64,000 nucleotides of DNA from Chondrilla cf. caribensis (GCA_964020155.1 OZ026568.1:4428820-4492819), one strand, 5' to 3'. Positions 43,109-54,594 are shown, counted from the first letter of the stretch. The notes: generated by a model not told the origin, from the letters alone. Numbers and translations are program-made.

Positions 43109-44529
43109 ACGTGTGCGTGTGCGTGTGTGTGTGCGTGTGGTAACACAACTCACGATATCTGATGGGATCTTGTCAGTCTCAAAATGTCTTTGAATACCAA
43201 AAGCTTCTACTATTTGCCTCATCCTATCAGCTCGGAAGTCAATGAACATCAGGGTGTCACCATCTACACAAGAGAGATGTGGGTGGTACTCCATGTTAGG
43301 AAGGCAGTTAACATGAACCCAGTCCACACCTCTAATGAGACCGTCCTTGTTCACAATGATTGGTTTCATGAACTCGTCGGTCTGCCTACTACTGCCTTCC
43401 ATCTCGTAACGTTTCTGCATCAAATCGACCAGCTCAGCTGATGAGCTCTCTTCTCCAATACCTTGCACCAGACCTTCATAAGCAATTTTGGTTCGCTCAT
43501 ACCTCTTGTCCCTATCCATCGCATAGTAACGGCCAGTCAGAGTGGAAAGAGAGCCGTAACTTGTATCCGAGAGGAACTTCTGTAGTTGCTGCACATACTG
43601 CACTGATTGGGGAAAGGTATGAATACTGTTAGAATCCACCACTCCATCTCATGCAGTAGTACCGACCTCCGCTGGTAGGAGATGTATCTCTTCCATCTGA
43701 GAAGAAATGGACAAAGGTGTTTGGAACTTGGGCCCTCTTTGCCTCCTCCAGGAGAGCAAACAAGTGGTCAATGTGACTATGGACCCCTCCATCACTGACC
43801 TACATAACAAGAACATGTCCGCCTGTCGTCACATAGCAACTGGTGCATATTACAGAGGAACCAGCTTGCACTGCATATATAGCAACCAGCTCATGACTAC
43901 ATAGTAACCGGCTCATGACTACATAGTAACCAGCTCATGACTACACACTATGAAAATGGAAAGATCCAAGCTAAAGTATTCTCTGCAACCCACCAATCCA
44001 AGGAAGTGGAAACGTCCATTGCCCTTCTTGGCTCTCTCAAATGCATTCACAAGGGTTTGTCTGGTATTGAGCGTCTTCTTCTCTACAGCAAAATTTATGG
44101 CTACAATATCCTAATAAAAATGGAAGGAGCACAAAACAATGAACCACAACTAGTAAGAATTCCAATTAGTTAACAACAGTTGCTTAGCAGTGTTCAGTAC
44201 TTGACCCTTGGCCGAGTGCACTGACCTGGAAGGTTACCCGGCCCGTCCCAATAGTGTAATGACCGACTTCACTGTTACCCATCAAACCAGCTGGCAGCCC
44301 CACAGCTAGACCCGAAGCCTCTAGTTCCAAGGCACCGCCTCTCTCTCCTTTGGATAACCTATCCATAACAGGCGTGCTCGCGTGGAGAATTGCATTTCCT
44401 TCGACGACAACGAATATTTCTTATAACCGATACGTTTGAACTATCTGTCTAGATCACAGACTAAGTACCTTTTTCCTCACTGGTTAGCCCCCATCCGTCG
44501 ATGACAACCAGACAGACCTTGGCAGCCAT
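41588..44529 (-). CDS. gpmI: 2,3-bisphosphoglycerate-independent phosphoglycerate mutase
   Basis: Interconverts 3- and 2-phosphoglycerate via a phosphoserine intermediate in glycolysis. Eleven exons: 44469-44529, 44226-44398, 43994-44110, 43667-43799, 43330-43602, 43154-43263, 42835-42961, 42624-42772, 42445-42562, 41807-41941, 41588-41733; 513 residues, the family norm. Active-site elements: CLVVIDGWG (metal-binding Asp), [10 protein letters not shown] (catalytic Ser), [48 protein letters not shown], and TADHGN (metal-binding Asp-His). The fold is alkaline-phosphatase-like and Mn-dependent, unrelated to the dPGM of vertebrates. Multiple spliced introns exclude bacterial contamination. Confidence 0.96.
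42310..42392. repeat. (CA)n in iPGM intron 9
   Basis: TG in the sense strand, about 50 nt after the donor, with a short (AG)n at its end. Confidence 0.94.
42981..43138. repeat. (TG)n with CGCACG interruptions in iPGM intron 6
   Basis: About 158 bp of TG broken by GCGCACGTG variants, giving an internal higher-order pattern. It is CA in the sense strand. Confidence 0.95.
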
Positions 44530-44699
44530 TTCCTCCTACGCCAGACTACCAAGAACAAGATCGTACGCTGAAAAACGCATATGGACACGGTTAATTAATA
44601 CAAATTCATAATTTGGATGTTATCTTAATACAGTTATTGTTGTCGATCAATAGAAAGTGAAGTAATGAGTTTGTCACTGTTTTGCTATTCCAGGCTGAT

Positions 44700-45047
44700 T
44701 CAGCTCCTGGATTTCATTTTCCTTGTACAATTGTTGCAATCTTCCTTCATTTTATTCAAGGCGTCAACAACATGGGGATTGAACATTGTCACCAGATCTA
44801 CATTCATTAGATGACTACGCACTACAGTGTGGTGAGGAAGATACTATACTTGAACACATGATTTAAAACATAGAATGAAAGCTTACTACTTACTGCTCAG
44901 TTCATTGACTTTCTCCTTAATTTCCGTGAGTTCTCTGTTTATTTCTTCTAAATCTTTCAGGGCATCCATATGCCAGTTATTTTTTCCTGAGAGCAACGCA
45001 GTCTGTGGCTCACTCGTTTTGAGACTTTGCTGCTGGAGCGAAGACAT
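44700..45047 (-). CDS. Small coiled-coil protein of unknown family
   Basis: Exons 44894-45047 and 44700-44797 give 83 residues. The first exon ends AGC A before a consensus GTAAGT; reading through would stop two codons later, so splicing is favoured. The product has a predicted helix with heptads (DALKDLEEINRELTEIKEKV) and then FNPHVVDALNKMKEDC and a basic end. Length and character resemble subunits of small coiled-coil complexes (BLOC-1/BORC or kinetochore type) but I cannot assign one. Head to head with the kelch gene (241 bp), which together with a spliced structure supports a real gene. Confidence 0.65.
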
Positions 45048-45092
45048 TGTTGAGTTTTGAACCTGGCGCCACCATTCCGCCAATATGACTAT

Positions 45093-45098
45093 CACGTG
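45093..45098. promoter_or_regulatory. CACGTG E-box in coiled-coil/kelch divergent promoter
   Basis: Within ATCACGTGAC, 46 bp upstream of the coiled-coil gene start; also a CCAAT box (CCGCCAATAT) at about 45080. Confidence 0.5.
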
Positions 45099-45288
45099 AC
45101 AGGACAGGACTGCTCCGGATTCTTCGGGATAAATAAATGAAAGAGGCGTGTCCACTCTATGAGGTAAACCCTTTTTAGAACATTTTCTAGCGTTTATCGG
45201 TTGTCAGAGGTAGAGTCACCGCGGAGTTTTAAACCCAAACCATTTATCGAATGGTCGACATTCACTGCTGTCTTCATCCGAATGAAGA

Positions 45289-47127
45289 ATGACCAGTGGT
45301 TACACAGTGGATTCCTTACCAAGGGAGTATTTTCGTTCCATGTACCAGTTATGGGAGAACGAAGAACTATGTGACGTTGAACTTGTAGTCGGTAGTCAAG
45401 TATTCCGAGCTCATCGTATTGTTTTAGCTGCTTGTAGTATGTATTTCAGAGCAATGTTTTGTCGCCAAATGGCTGAAAGTGGTCAAAGAAGAATAACTAT
45501 CGAAGGAGTGGACCCAGATGCTATGAACTTACTCATCAAGTTTGCCTATGCCTGTCCTCTAGAAATTAACGAAGATAACGCGGAGACGTTACTTTCTGCT
45601 GCCAATTTTCTTCAAATGATGCACGCAAGAGATGTGTGCTGCAAGTTCTTCGAGTCCAACCTGGATTCTTCAAATTGCCTTGAAGTAGCTGACTTTGCAG
45701 AATTTCATTCCTGCCATGACCTCCTACAGTCTGCCCTGTTGTACGCAGAAGAGAATTTCACTAGTGTCATAAAGAGCGAACGTTTCGTACAAATATCACG
45801 ACAGCGAATGAAGCACTTCTTGGACAGCAATCGTCTGGTGCTGGAGAGTGGAGAGGAAACTGTGTTCTCTGCCCTTGTGCTGTGGACCAAGCACAATATA
45901 TCTGAAAGGAAGCAGTATTTTCCGGAGTTGCTCGAGCACGTAAAACTCCCCCTTCTCAGTGAGATGTTCTTTGCCATCGATGTTGCTGCCAATCCCTTTG
46001 TGAACTCCAATGAGACGTGCATGAAGCTGGTGCGAGAAGCAGCAGACCCCTTGTACAATAAGCAGCATGTTGAAGGCATGGTGCACCTTTACCAGACTCC
46101 TATACAGATCCCCAAAAAGTGGTGGCCGAGAGAAATGCTTGCGAAAGGAGAACTGATCCACATATTTGGTGGTGTGTCTGAGCATGAAACACTGGGCAAT
46201 GTTGAGTGCTACAACCCCAAGGAGGACGCCTGGGTGGTGGACATGATCAAGCCAATGAGCTTCCGGAGGAGTGGTGTTGGCGTAGCAGTTCTGCACGGCC
46301 TCTTGTTCGCCATTGGAGGCTACCTGGATGGGAAGCGGAGCACCAATGCTGTGGAGTGCTACAATCCACGCCTCAATAGGTGGTTTGCTGTCACCCCAAT
46401 GCTCACTAAGAGGATGAATCTAGGTGTTGGGACTATTACAGATCTCCGTGACAACCAGACTGGAGCTACCCACAGCTACATATACAGCATTGGAGGGTAC
46501 TCAGGGGAAGCCATTTTGGGCAGTGCTGAGCGTTACGACATCCGCACCAACATTTGGGAGGAGATATCTCCGATGAAGACCCCGAGGAGGAACGTTGGTG
46601 TGGCCGTCATCGACAACCTGCTCTATGCAGTTGGTGGAAGCAACCGGGATGATGGGACCAGATCCAATCTCAATTCAATGGAACGGTACCATCCAGATCG
46701 GGACGAGTGGGAGGACATGGCCCCCATGCACCGGTGTCGTGGGGCTGCCAGTGTGACCGCGCTAGGTGGATGCCTGTATGCCGTTGGTGGCTATGACTCT
46801 GGACAGTGGCTGTGTGAGGTGGAGAGGTTTGATCCTTCCTCTGGGCAGTGGACTGTGGTTGCACCAATGCACTACTGTCGAACAGGAGTAGCTGTCACTG
46901 CTCTCAACGGAGAAGTGTATTCCATTGGGGGCTACAACGGTACCAAGACTGTGGACGTAGTGGAGAAGTACAACCCGGAAGAGGGTACCTGGAAGCAGGT
47001 CTCGTCCCTCAGACACGGACGCAGTGTGCCAGGGATTGCAGTGTCCTATGTGTGGCCGGTGGAATACCGCACCACTCTACCTTTTATCGACCAGGAGTAC
47101 ACCGTCTGTCACCAAACTCAACTTTGA
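45289..47127 (+). CDS. BTB-BACK-kelch protein (KLHL family), single exon
   Basis: Substrate adaptor for Cullin-3 ubiquitin ligases. 612 residues without introns, in contrast to its intron-rich neighbours. BTB domain about residues 20-130 (ELCDVELVVGSQVFRAHRIV, ACSMYFRAMF), BACK about 135-240 (FAEFHSCHDLL, LWTKHNISERKQYFPELL), then six kelch repeats from about 285 with the usual GG and Tyr/Trp spacing (YIYSIGGYSG, LLYAVGGSN, CLYAVGGYD, EVYSIGGYNG). The intronless state suggests a retrocopy origin or ancient intron loss. Which vertebrate KLHL it is closest to cannot be told by eye. Confidence 0.95.
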   Translation: MTSGYTVDSLPREYFRSMYQLWENEELCDVELVVGSQVFRAHRIVLAACSMYFRAMFCRQMAESGQRRITIEGVDPDAMNLLIKFAYACPLEINEDNAETLLSAANFLQMMHARDVCCKFFESNLDSSNCLEVADFAEFHSCHDLLQSALLYAEENFTSVIKSERFVQISRQRMKHFLDSNRLVLESGEETVFSALVLWTKHNISERKQYFPELLEHVKLPLLSEMFFAIDVAANPFVNSNETCMKLVREAADPLYNKQHVEGMVHLYQTPIQIPKKWWPREMLAKGELIHIFGGVSEHETLGNVECYNPKEDAWVVDMIKPMSFRRSGVGVAVLHGLLFAIGGYLDGKRSTNAVECYNPRLNRWFAVTPMLTKRMNLGVGTITDLRDNQTGATHSYIYSIGGYSGEAILGSAERYDIRTNIWEEISPMKTPRRNVGVAVIDNLLYAVGGSNRDDGTRSNLNSMERYHPDRDEWEDMAPMHRCRGAASVTALGGCLYAVGGYDSGQWLCEVERFDPSSGQWTVVAPMHYCRTGVAVTALNGEVYSIGGYNGTKTVDVVEKYNPEEGTWKQVSSLRHGRSVPGIAVSYVWPVEYRTTLPFIDQEYTVCHQTQL

Positions 47128-47424
47128 GCTTATTTTATCCATTATTTGTTCAATTGTTCTTTTCATTTCTCTAATATCAGCACTGTGCATGCCGATTGTG
47201 TTGATCTAACGTTAATATCAATACCCCCATTAATTTTATCAATACTGTATTATTGATATGTACGTATGTATAATATTGTATTATCCCATCCCATTGTATG
47301 GAACCATTCATTTCAAATGTTGTATACCTGAACTAGGAGTCGGTGATAAACATTATACACATAATGTGATAAATATTGCATTATAAATAATCATTGATGA
47401 AATTAATAGTCTATACAGTCACTG

Positions 47425-48949
47425 CTAGCTTGAGGTGTCGAGGTGGATCTGTAGAGCTCGCCACAAGGCAACAATGTTCCCTGACCCAAATCCCAAGGCA
47501 CCTTCTCTCTGAATGTACTCAAAGAAGAATGTCCTTGTGTCAAACAGTGGCTCAGTGAAGACCTGAAGGAGGTACCTGGGGAGAGTAGAACAGTGGAGTA
47601 ATCATGAATGATGGAGAGGGAGAGTGTGACGGTGATGGGAAAGAGGAGGAGCATAACTTTACCTTTCTTGGCTCTTTGATCCGTCCTCATCTTTTGACTT
47701 GTAAAGTTCAGTGGGTTCTGTGTCCAACAGGATACCGAGTTGCTTGAGGTGGTCTGAACAGAGTCCGATGTGCTCTATTTCAGACAGCCGGCCGATCTAA
47801 GCGGATGGAGACAACCGTTTGTACCAACATTCACAGCAACACGACAGGTAAGCAATCCTTCTTACTTCACTGTAATACTCCGGAGGTGGGTGGATGAACC
47901 GTACCCCTCTCTCCTTCAGCGTACTCACTGTGTGGAGAATGTTGCGACTGTGGAATGCAACGTGCTGGACACCGGGTCCACCATTCTCCTCCAGAAACAC
48001 ACCAACCTGATTGGGCCCTGCATAGCAACACCACAAGGACTGTGAAGGGCAGCGCTAGCAGCCACTGCTGGAGCCCACAGTGACAGATAACATGCCTGAT
48101 TGCTCACACATGTGATAATCACATGACCATTACATCATGCCATCAGTAATAAATGCAAGTTTTGATGTGAGGACACACCCACCCGACCCTGGGAGTGGGT
48201 GAGCACACAAGGACACACCCACCTGACCCTGGGAGTGGCTCTGCAAACACAATCTTGATGTCTCGGTTGGAACTACTCTCGGAGTAGACTCCGCTCTCAG
48301 CGCACTTGAAGTACTCCATGGCCATCAGCTTCATGCCATTGGCATTGCAGTTGATCCTGAACCCATCCTCGTCCTCTTTAGGGTTGACACGAAAACGTTT
48401 GAATCCCAAAACTCTCTCATACCACGCGATGAGGTGCTTGGATTGGTGTTCACTACAAGCAAACGTCACATGGTCAACCTCTGTGACATCCCTGTTCAGC
48501 TTCTCATACCAAGTCTCCCTTTCCATGTATGGTAAACCACACTTGTGTTGGTTGTCATGACTACTGCAGTGGTGTAGCGCATACGATAAACAGTTGGTGA
48601 AGGTGTGTTGTACGGTCTTGAATGGAGAGGTCAAGCTGAACACACAGCACTGCCCACAGGGGCACCCAAAATGAGTCAATTCACTGCAGACATCTTCACC
48701 CTGCTTAATCGCTTCGGAATACAGCTCTTCCACGTTCACAGTCTCAAGAATAATATTAGATATACTGTCGTGAACAGCTGTTCGGCTGTCAGTCTTTCTG
48801 GACAACACCACTGACAAGGTTGGTGAGTAGAGGACCTTATTGTCCTCAGAGTCCACAGCCAACACGAACCCATAGTTTTTCGAGAATATATCCACTAATT
48901 CACATGTTCTGTCGGGTACACATGATATCTCTATGGAGCAGAGCCTCAT
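47425..48949 (-). CDS. HPDL: 4-hydroxyphenylpyruvate dioxygenase-like protein
   Basis: Exons 48223-48949, 47866-48017, 47663-47796 and 47425-47575 give 387 residues. Two vicinal-oxygen-chelate halves: [12 protein letters not shown] at the start, DHVTFAC and VQHVAFHS with the two iron-binding histidines, and [18 protein letters not shown] with the third ligand Glu. The last stretch matches HPDL more closely than classical HPD. Human HPDL makes 4-hydroxymandelate for the coenzyme Q head group in mitochondria; I see no obvious presequence here. The donor region of exon 1 is duplicated 42 bp downstream (see findings). Start codons of HPDL and PGM3 are only 94 bp apart. Confidence 0.9.
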
Positions 48950-49037
48950 AATAGCGAGAACCGTTTGGACAGCAACTGACCATCATCCAGTGAAGGATTG
49001 CATCATACCAGACGTGGCTGTAGCGGCTTGTGAGCAT

Positions 49038-49043
49038 CACGTG
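49038..49043. promoter_or_regulatory. CACGTG E-box abutting PGM3 start
   Basis: CATCACGTGATG lies immediately before the chosen PGM3 ATG, in the 94-bp HPDL/PGM3 divergent gap. Confidence 0.4.
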
Positions 49044-49325
49044 ATGAAAATGGAGGCCGAGGTAATAAAGAAATTAATTTCCAAGGACAAGGAGCTGTTT
49101 GGCTCACCAAAGAAGATTTTTTCTTATGGAACTGCGGGATTTAGAGACAAGTTTGGTTATTCGTTTGTTTTTGTGTATTAAGTTACTTTCATTGTATTCC
49201 GTGTTACTTCTGTAGAGGCGATCTGCTGGAACAGGTGGTTTTTAGGATGGGGATCCTCGCACACCTGAGGTCTATCGCCACCAAAAGTATGTCATAATGC
49301 AATACATGGTGCTAACGAAATATCG

Positions 49326-49367
<42 letters not shown>

Positions 49368-52149
49368 CGTGCATGCGTGCGTGTGTGTGTGATATGCATT
49401 ATGCAAGCATGACCATTGTCTCTACCCTTGCTAGGTGCAATTGGGGTAATGATAACAGCTTCTCACAATCCCGAGGAGGATAATGGTCTGAAGCTGATAG
49501 ATCCATCAGGAGAGATGTTGGCTACGGATTGGGAGCCTCTGGCCACTCTCATTGTCAATGCTGCCAGTGATGACCTTCCGGGAGTGATTGGGTCCATTCA
49601 GGACAAGACCAGAGGAGACTGCTACAGTGTTCCTCAAGCAAAACGAATATGCAGTGATGAACCCCATGTGTGTTTTGCCAGGGACACTAGGTACAGAAAC
49701 CTGCAAGTCGTGACTTTGTCTGGGTGATGTTGGCCATGCCTTGACCTCTTTGCAGGCCCTCAAGCCCCAAACTAGCAGAGCGGTTGGTACTCTCACTCTC
49801 CATCCTCAACACCAGCTACACAGACTATGGTATGTCAAATATCTTGTAGTGGTGTATTGCGGTACTGTGGTGCTGCAGTGCTGCAGTACTGTGGTGCTGC
49901 GGTACCGCTGTACTGCAGTGCTGTGTACAGTGATGTCATGTTTTCCGAATGCTGCCTTGTTCCCAAGGACTGCTGACCACCCCACAACTGCACTACTTTG
50001 TTCGCTTGATCAACACGAGAGAGGGATGTAGTCGCCCAGGTGAAGAGATTTACTACAAAGACCTGTCTGAAGCATTTGGTAAACTGGTTGAGCTCTCATC
50101 AGTGGTGGACTTCACTCCTCACCCATTGATCATTGATGGTGCTAATGGTGTGGGGGCTCTTCAGATGACCAAGACGTTGGCAGCTATGAAGGGACTTCCC
50201 CTTCAAGCAACTGTCACTTTTGATGGATCTCAAGGAAAACTAAACTTTGAGGTATATGTAATCATTTCAGTCATGAAATGTCATGTGACTGTCATGTGCC
50301 TCCTCTCACTTTGACTGTAGTGTGGTGCTGACCATGTTAAAACCAAGCAAAAACCCCCTACAGGTTGTTTCTAGTTACCATGGTAACATTGATTTATTCA
50401 CTCCATGTCACTGAGCAATCACCTTTCCGCTTCACTAGGACTGGACATGGTTAGTGACCAGCGATATGCTTCGTTTGATGGAGACGGGGATCGGCTTGTT
50501 TATTACTTCCTCAGCAATGGTAGGTGCCGCAGTTATCACTATTTTCCCTTGTGACGTAGCCACAGCACAATAGAGTGGTCAGCAGACTGACTGCTAAGGA
50601 ACATACCATGCTAATACTGTTTCCATCAATCAATCACTGCTCCCCCATCACTGCTCCTCCATCACTGCTCTCCCATCACTGCTCCCCCATCACTGCTCCT
50701 CCATCACTGCTCCCCCATCACTGCTCCCCCATCACTGCTCCCCCATCACTGCTCCCCCATCACTGCTCCCTACCACTTCTTGTACAATAGACCAGTTCGT
50801 TCTCCTGGACGGTGACAGGATAGCTGTTCTGGTGAGTGCTTCCCATCTCAGTGGGTCATCCCACCAACTGCCCGAGATGATTGACTCACTCGTCACTAGA
50901 TCACTACTTTCATTAAAGAGAAGTTGAAGTTGTCTGGTGTGCCCCTTAGCCTTGGGTGCATACAAACTGCTTATGCCAATGGGAGCTCAACCATCTTTAT
51001 GAAGGATGCCATGGTGTGTACTGTATGTACTGTGTGTACTGTGTGTACTGTGTGTATTGTGTGTATTGTGTGTACTGTATGTACTGTGTGTACTGTGTGT
51101 ACTGTGTGTACTGTGTGTATTGTGTGTATTGTGTGTACTGTGTGTACTATATGTACTGTATGTACTGTATGTACTGTATGTACTGTGTGTACTGTGTGTA
51201 TTGTGTGTACTGTGTGTACTATATGTACTGTATGTACTGTGTGTACTGTATGTACCGTGTGTACTGTATGTACTATATGTACTGTATGTACTGTGTGTAC
51301 TGTATGTACTATGTGTACTGTATGTACTGTATGTACTGTATGTACTGTATGCACTGTATGTACTATGTGTACTGTGTGTACTGTGTTACTAATCATCTTG
51401 TATGTTCAACTGTGTCTACTGTACACAGGGTGTTGATGTGTGCTGTGTCCCCACTGGTGTCAAGCACCTACATGCCAAGGCTCTGGAATTTGACGTTGGT
51501 GTGTATTTTGAGGCCAACGGACATGGAACAGTTAGTGGGGAGGTCAGTGAGCTGTTGCTGTGTTGTTAACCAGTTTATTGTACTGTAGGTGCTCTTTAGT
51601 GCCCAAGCCATTCGCACTCTTGAAGGGAAAGTCAATGATCCATCGTATGTTATATGTTCTTGTTTCTTGTTTGTGTGGTGTATATTTTTGTTGTTGTTGT
51701 TGTTTTAGGGCTTCTGATGAGAGCCGTTTGGCGGCTAGCCAGCTGTATTGGCTAGCCCATCTCATCAACCAGGTGTGTTCCTTACAGTGGACATGTCAGT
51801 CTTCTGTTTACCCTTGCCTTCACCTGTTGACCAGGCCATTGGAGATGCTATTTCAGACCTCCTTGTAGTGGAAGCCATTTTATTCTCAAAGAATGTAAGT
51901 GTAAGAACACCTGGTGTGCTGTATTCAGTGACATGTGTCACCCCCTGACCTTTCTCCAGTGGACCTGCTACGACTGGAGCAAGCTGTACAGAGACCTGCC
52001 CAACAGGCTGATGAAGACCACTGTGCCTGACAGGACTCTGTTCAGGACAACCAATGCTGAGCGGCAGTGTGTGAGCCCAGGTGGTCTCCAGGAGGAAATA
52101 GACAAGGCAGTCTCAGAGTTTGCGAATGGACGCAGCTTTGTGAGGTAGC

Positions 52150-52199
<50 letters not shown>

Positions 52200-52860
52200 A
52201 TGTGTGTGTGTTGTAATTGTTATGCTCTATTGGAGCATATCTGTCCTGGCTCTCATTTTCTGGTTTCCTGCCTTTGCATGTGAGAATCCATATAAGCAGT
52301 CTTATCTCAGCCTCCCTTTGTGTTCTTATCATTTGTTTCCATTTAGCCCCAGCCCCAACAAGCTAGTAATAATGCAGTAAATGTACATCATTTAAAACTG
52401 CGGACATTGTTGATGTACTGAATTCATTATTGATAGATTACTGTGTACATTGTTGGTATACTGAGATGATTGTTAGTATACTGAGTATATTGTTAGTATA
52501 CTGAGTATATAATAATTGACACCATCCTTGCTTCATTGCCCCTGTCTTGCTTATTTTCTCTGTAAGACCATCTGGTACTGAGGATGTAGTGAGAGTCTAT
52601 GCTGAAGCCTCTACTCAGGTAAGTGGTAGTCCACCATCACCCAATGGTTCATCACTGTCCCTATCATCTCCTGATGGTTCATCACATACCATCTCTTGAT
52701 GGTTGATCATCGTCCACTTCCATCAGTGATGGTTCTTTCAACTTGTGATCTATTGCCTTAACACCTAGTCAGTGAGTCTTGTCCCTATTCTCAGGTGGAT
52801 GCCGATGCTCTTGCTGAGAAGGTCGTTGCCTTGGTCAAAGCATTCTCCAATAACTCATGA
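49044..52860 (+). CDS. PGM3: Phosphoacetylglucosamine mutase
   Basis: Converts GlcNAc-6-phosphate to GlcNAc-1-phosphate for UDP-GlcNAc. Sixteen exons: 49044-49150, 49216-49286, 49435-49690, 49756-49829, 49968-50251, 50321-50363, 50439-50519, 50791-50831, 50900-51013, 51429-51530, 51589-51644, 51709-51772, 51835-51894, 51960-52144, 52567-52618, 52795-52860; 551 residues, close to human PGM3. Active-site loops: [14 protein letters not shown] (phosphoserine), FDGDGDRL (Mg loop), FEANGHGT (sugar loop), [15 protein letters not shown] (phosphate loop). ATG 49044 and ATG 49050 are both possible; an upstream in-frame ATG at 48933 would overlap HPDL and is unlikely. Two introns are filled with tandem repeats. 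AATAAA at 52874. Confidence 0.95.
49330..49392. repeat. (TG)n with TGCG variants in PGM3 intron 2
   Basis: TG tract in sense orientation, about 43 nt after the donor. Confidence 0.93.
50636..50770. repeat. ~14-bp minisatellite in PGM3 intron 7
   Basis: About ten copies of CCCCCATCACTGCT with CT/CC variants, ending about 20 bp before the acceptor of exon 8. Confidence 0.94.
51014..51392. repeat. 10-bp donor-derived minisatellite in PGM3 intron 9
   Basis: About 38 copies of GTGTGTACTG or GTATGTACTG starting exactly at the 5' splice site, so nearly every unit is itself a plausible donor (GTATGT or GTGTGT). Confidence 0.97.
52150..52211. repeat. (TG)n in PGM3 intron 14
   Basis: TG in sense orientation beginning about 5 nt after the donor (AG, then GTAGCGAGTGTG). 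Confidence 0.95.
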
Positions 52861-53096
52861 ACTACATTAAATCAATAAACTGATTATTATTTTGTGTTGA
52901 ATTGAATTCCTAGTAATTAATTCATTTGATAATTATATACATCAAACATCAGTGTGTAGCTATTTTAGTTCATGTAGTGGGTGTGGCAAGTACCACCAAT
53001 AGTGGGTGTGGCAACCAGCCCCAGTAGTGGGTGTGGTAGCTTCTGTCAGCATTGCCCTGTGGTGAACTGTGTTCACACATGCACTACACACGTGTT

Positions 53097-53440
53097 CTAT
53101 TGGATCTTTGACCTGAAGCAGCCTTCAATGTGCTTTGAAAGGAGATCTGCTCTCTTTTCCTGTAACTTCAGAAAGTGAATCCTTTCATGAGCTCCATCCG
53201 CGGTGAAGACCTGCTGAGGCAGTTTCACAATAATTATTGATAACATCTCTTCATTACCCTCTTCACTGCTAGGCGACACACAGACACAAAGTTACTTCTC
53301 CCGGTCCTTCATTCTGTCCCATCAACACATGCTGTGTGTTTGGGGTGGGTAGTCCGCAGTGTCCACTGGCCATTGGAGACCAGGTGGACGTTCACTGACA
53401 TCAAGGTGGTAGTCAAACAGGATGAGAGGGTGGCAAACAA
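53097..53440 (-). other. Possible unidentified coding remnant
   Basis: Minus-strand open stretches at 53097-53279 (ends KIQ then stop; helical, LKLQEKRADLLSKHIEG) and about 53330-53440 look protein-like in composition but cannot be joined in frame by good splice sites. Could be a decayed gene, an exon pair with unusual junctions, or chance. No family recognised. Confidence 0.2.
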
Positions 53441-53555
53441 GGTTAGAGGATCTTGTGTTTACACTCCTGACGGGTTTCTGGTCACACTAGAGGGATTTCA
53501 TCTCAGTTCCCATAGCAATCTCACCAGACTGTTAGCTAGTACCATTAGTCTTTGT

Positions 53556-53830
53556 TCTTCAGTACTACATAGTAGTGTATGTACAGTACTACATAGTAGT
53601 GTATGTACAGTACTGCATAATAGTGTATGTACAGTACTGCATAGTAGTGTGTGTACAGTATTATATACATAGTAGTGTATGTACAGTACTATATACATAG
53701 TAGTGTGTGTACAGTACTACATAGTAGTGTGTGTACAGTACTATATACATAGTAGTGTATGCACATTACTACATAGTAGTGTATGTACAGTACTACATAG
53801 TAGTGTGTGTACAGTACTACACAGTTTATA
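53556..53830. repeat. 24-bp intergenic minisatellite
   Basis: About eleven imperfect copies of AGTACTACATAGTAGTGTAT plus 4 nt, partly palindromic (GTACTACATAGTAGT). Confidence 0.92.
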
Positions 53831-54594
53831 CAGTATAGTGCTATAATAGTATCTGTAATACTATACCATACTGTATCATAATATTATACAGTAACATACA
53901 ATACTGTACAGTACTACAATTTTATAATGATAATACTACAATACTATAACATGCAGTATGTTACAATACTAAACTATACATTACTGTATGTAGTCAACCA
54001 CAGCACGCAGTACTCAAGTGCACCATAGTCACTGTTGTTGTGCAATACAATCTGTCCCTTTCAGTAAATAGCTATTCCTAACCTGCAGTGCAACTCGCGG
54101 AGTGCACATACACCATCTACCAGTCACTCACACACACACACGCACACCGCTGCTGTCCCATTGGTCGATGTGCCCTCACACAACCAATCATTCAACTCCT
54201 GCCCTTAATGACAGGTAGCATGTGGTCCTGTGGTTCCTTCTAGTTGTCCTTTTCAATTATAGGGCCATCGTGGGTGCTTTGTCAAGGACCTGTGTTTACA
54301 AACAACCTTCGTGGGACCACACGGTACAGAGGCGAGACTTTATAATGATATTCATATATGGATTTTCTAGCCCACCCCCTGAACGGTAATAATGATATTC
54401 ATGGTTGACGAAGCCGGATAACTGCGGTTTTGTGGTCCGGGCATCCTTAGAAATACCTAGTGTGAAGGTCGGAGAAAGGCTATATGAGCAGAAGCAAAGC
54501 CATTTCATGACAAGAATCTCTTAAACAGCAGAAACAAACGTCAAGTGGGATTCGGCAAGATCACCGTCACTCCGAGAAGCCTTACAGACACGCT

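Larger units (their letters stand above)
52861..54594. other. Largest intergenic region, PGM3 to Glass-like gene A
   Basis: 1.7 kb. Contains the PGM3 polyadenylation signal (52874-52879), short TGGGTGTGGCAA repeats about 52977-53030, a doubtful minus-strand coding stretch 53097-53440, the 24-bp minisatellite 53556-53830, an AT-rich stretch to about 54000, and the promoter of the zinc-finger gene. Confidence 0.6.

Noticed and set aside
49741..50031. Plus-strand frame through PGM3 exons 4-5 with a Val/Leu/Cys-rich centre
   Set aside because: It reads through intron sequence; real exons are 49756-49829 and 49968-50251.
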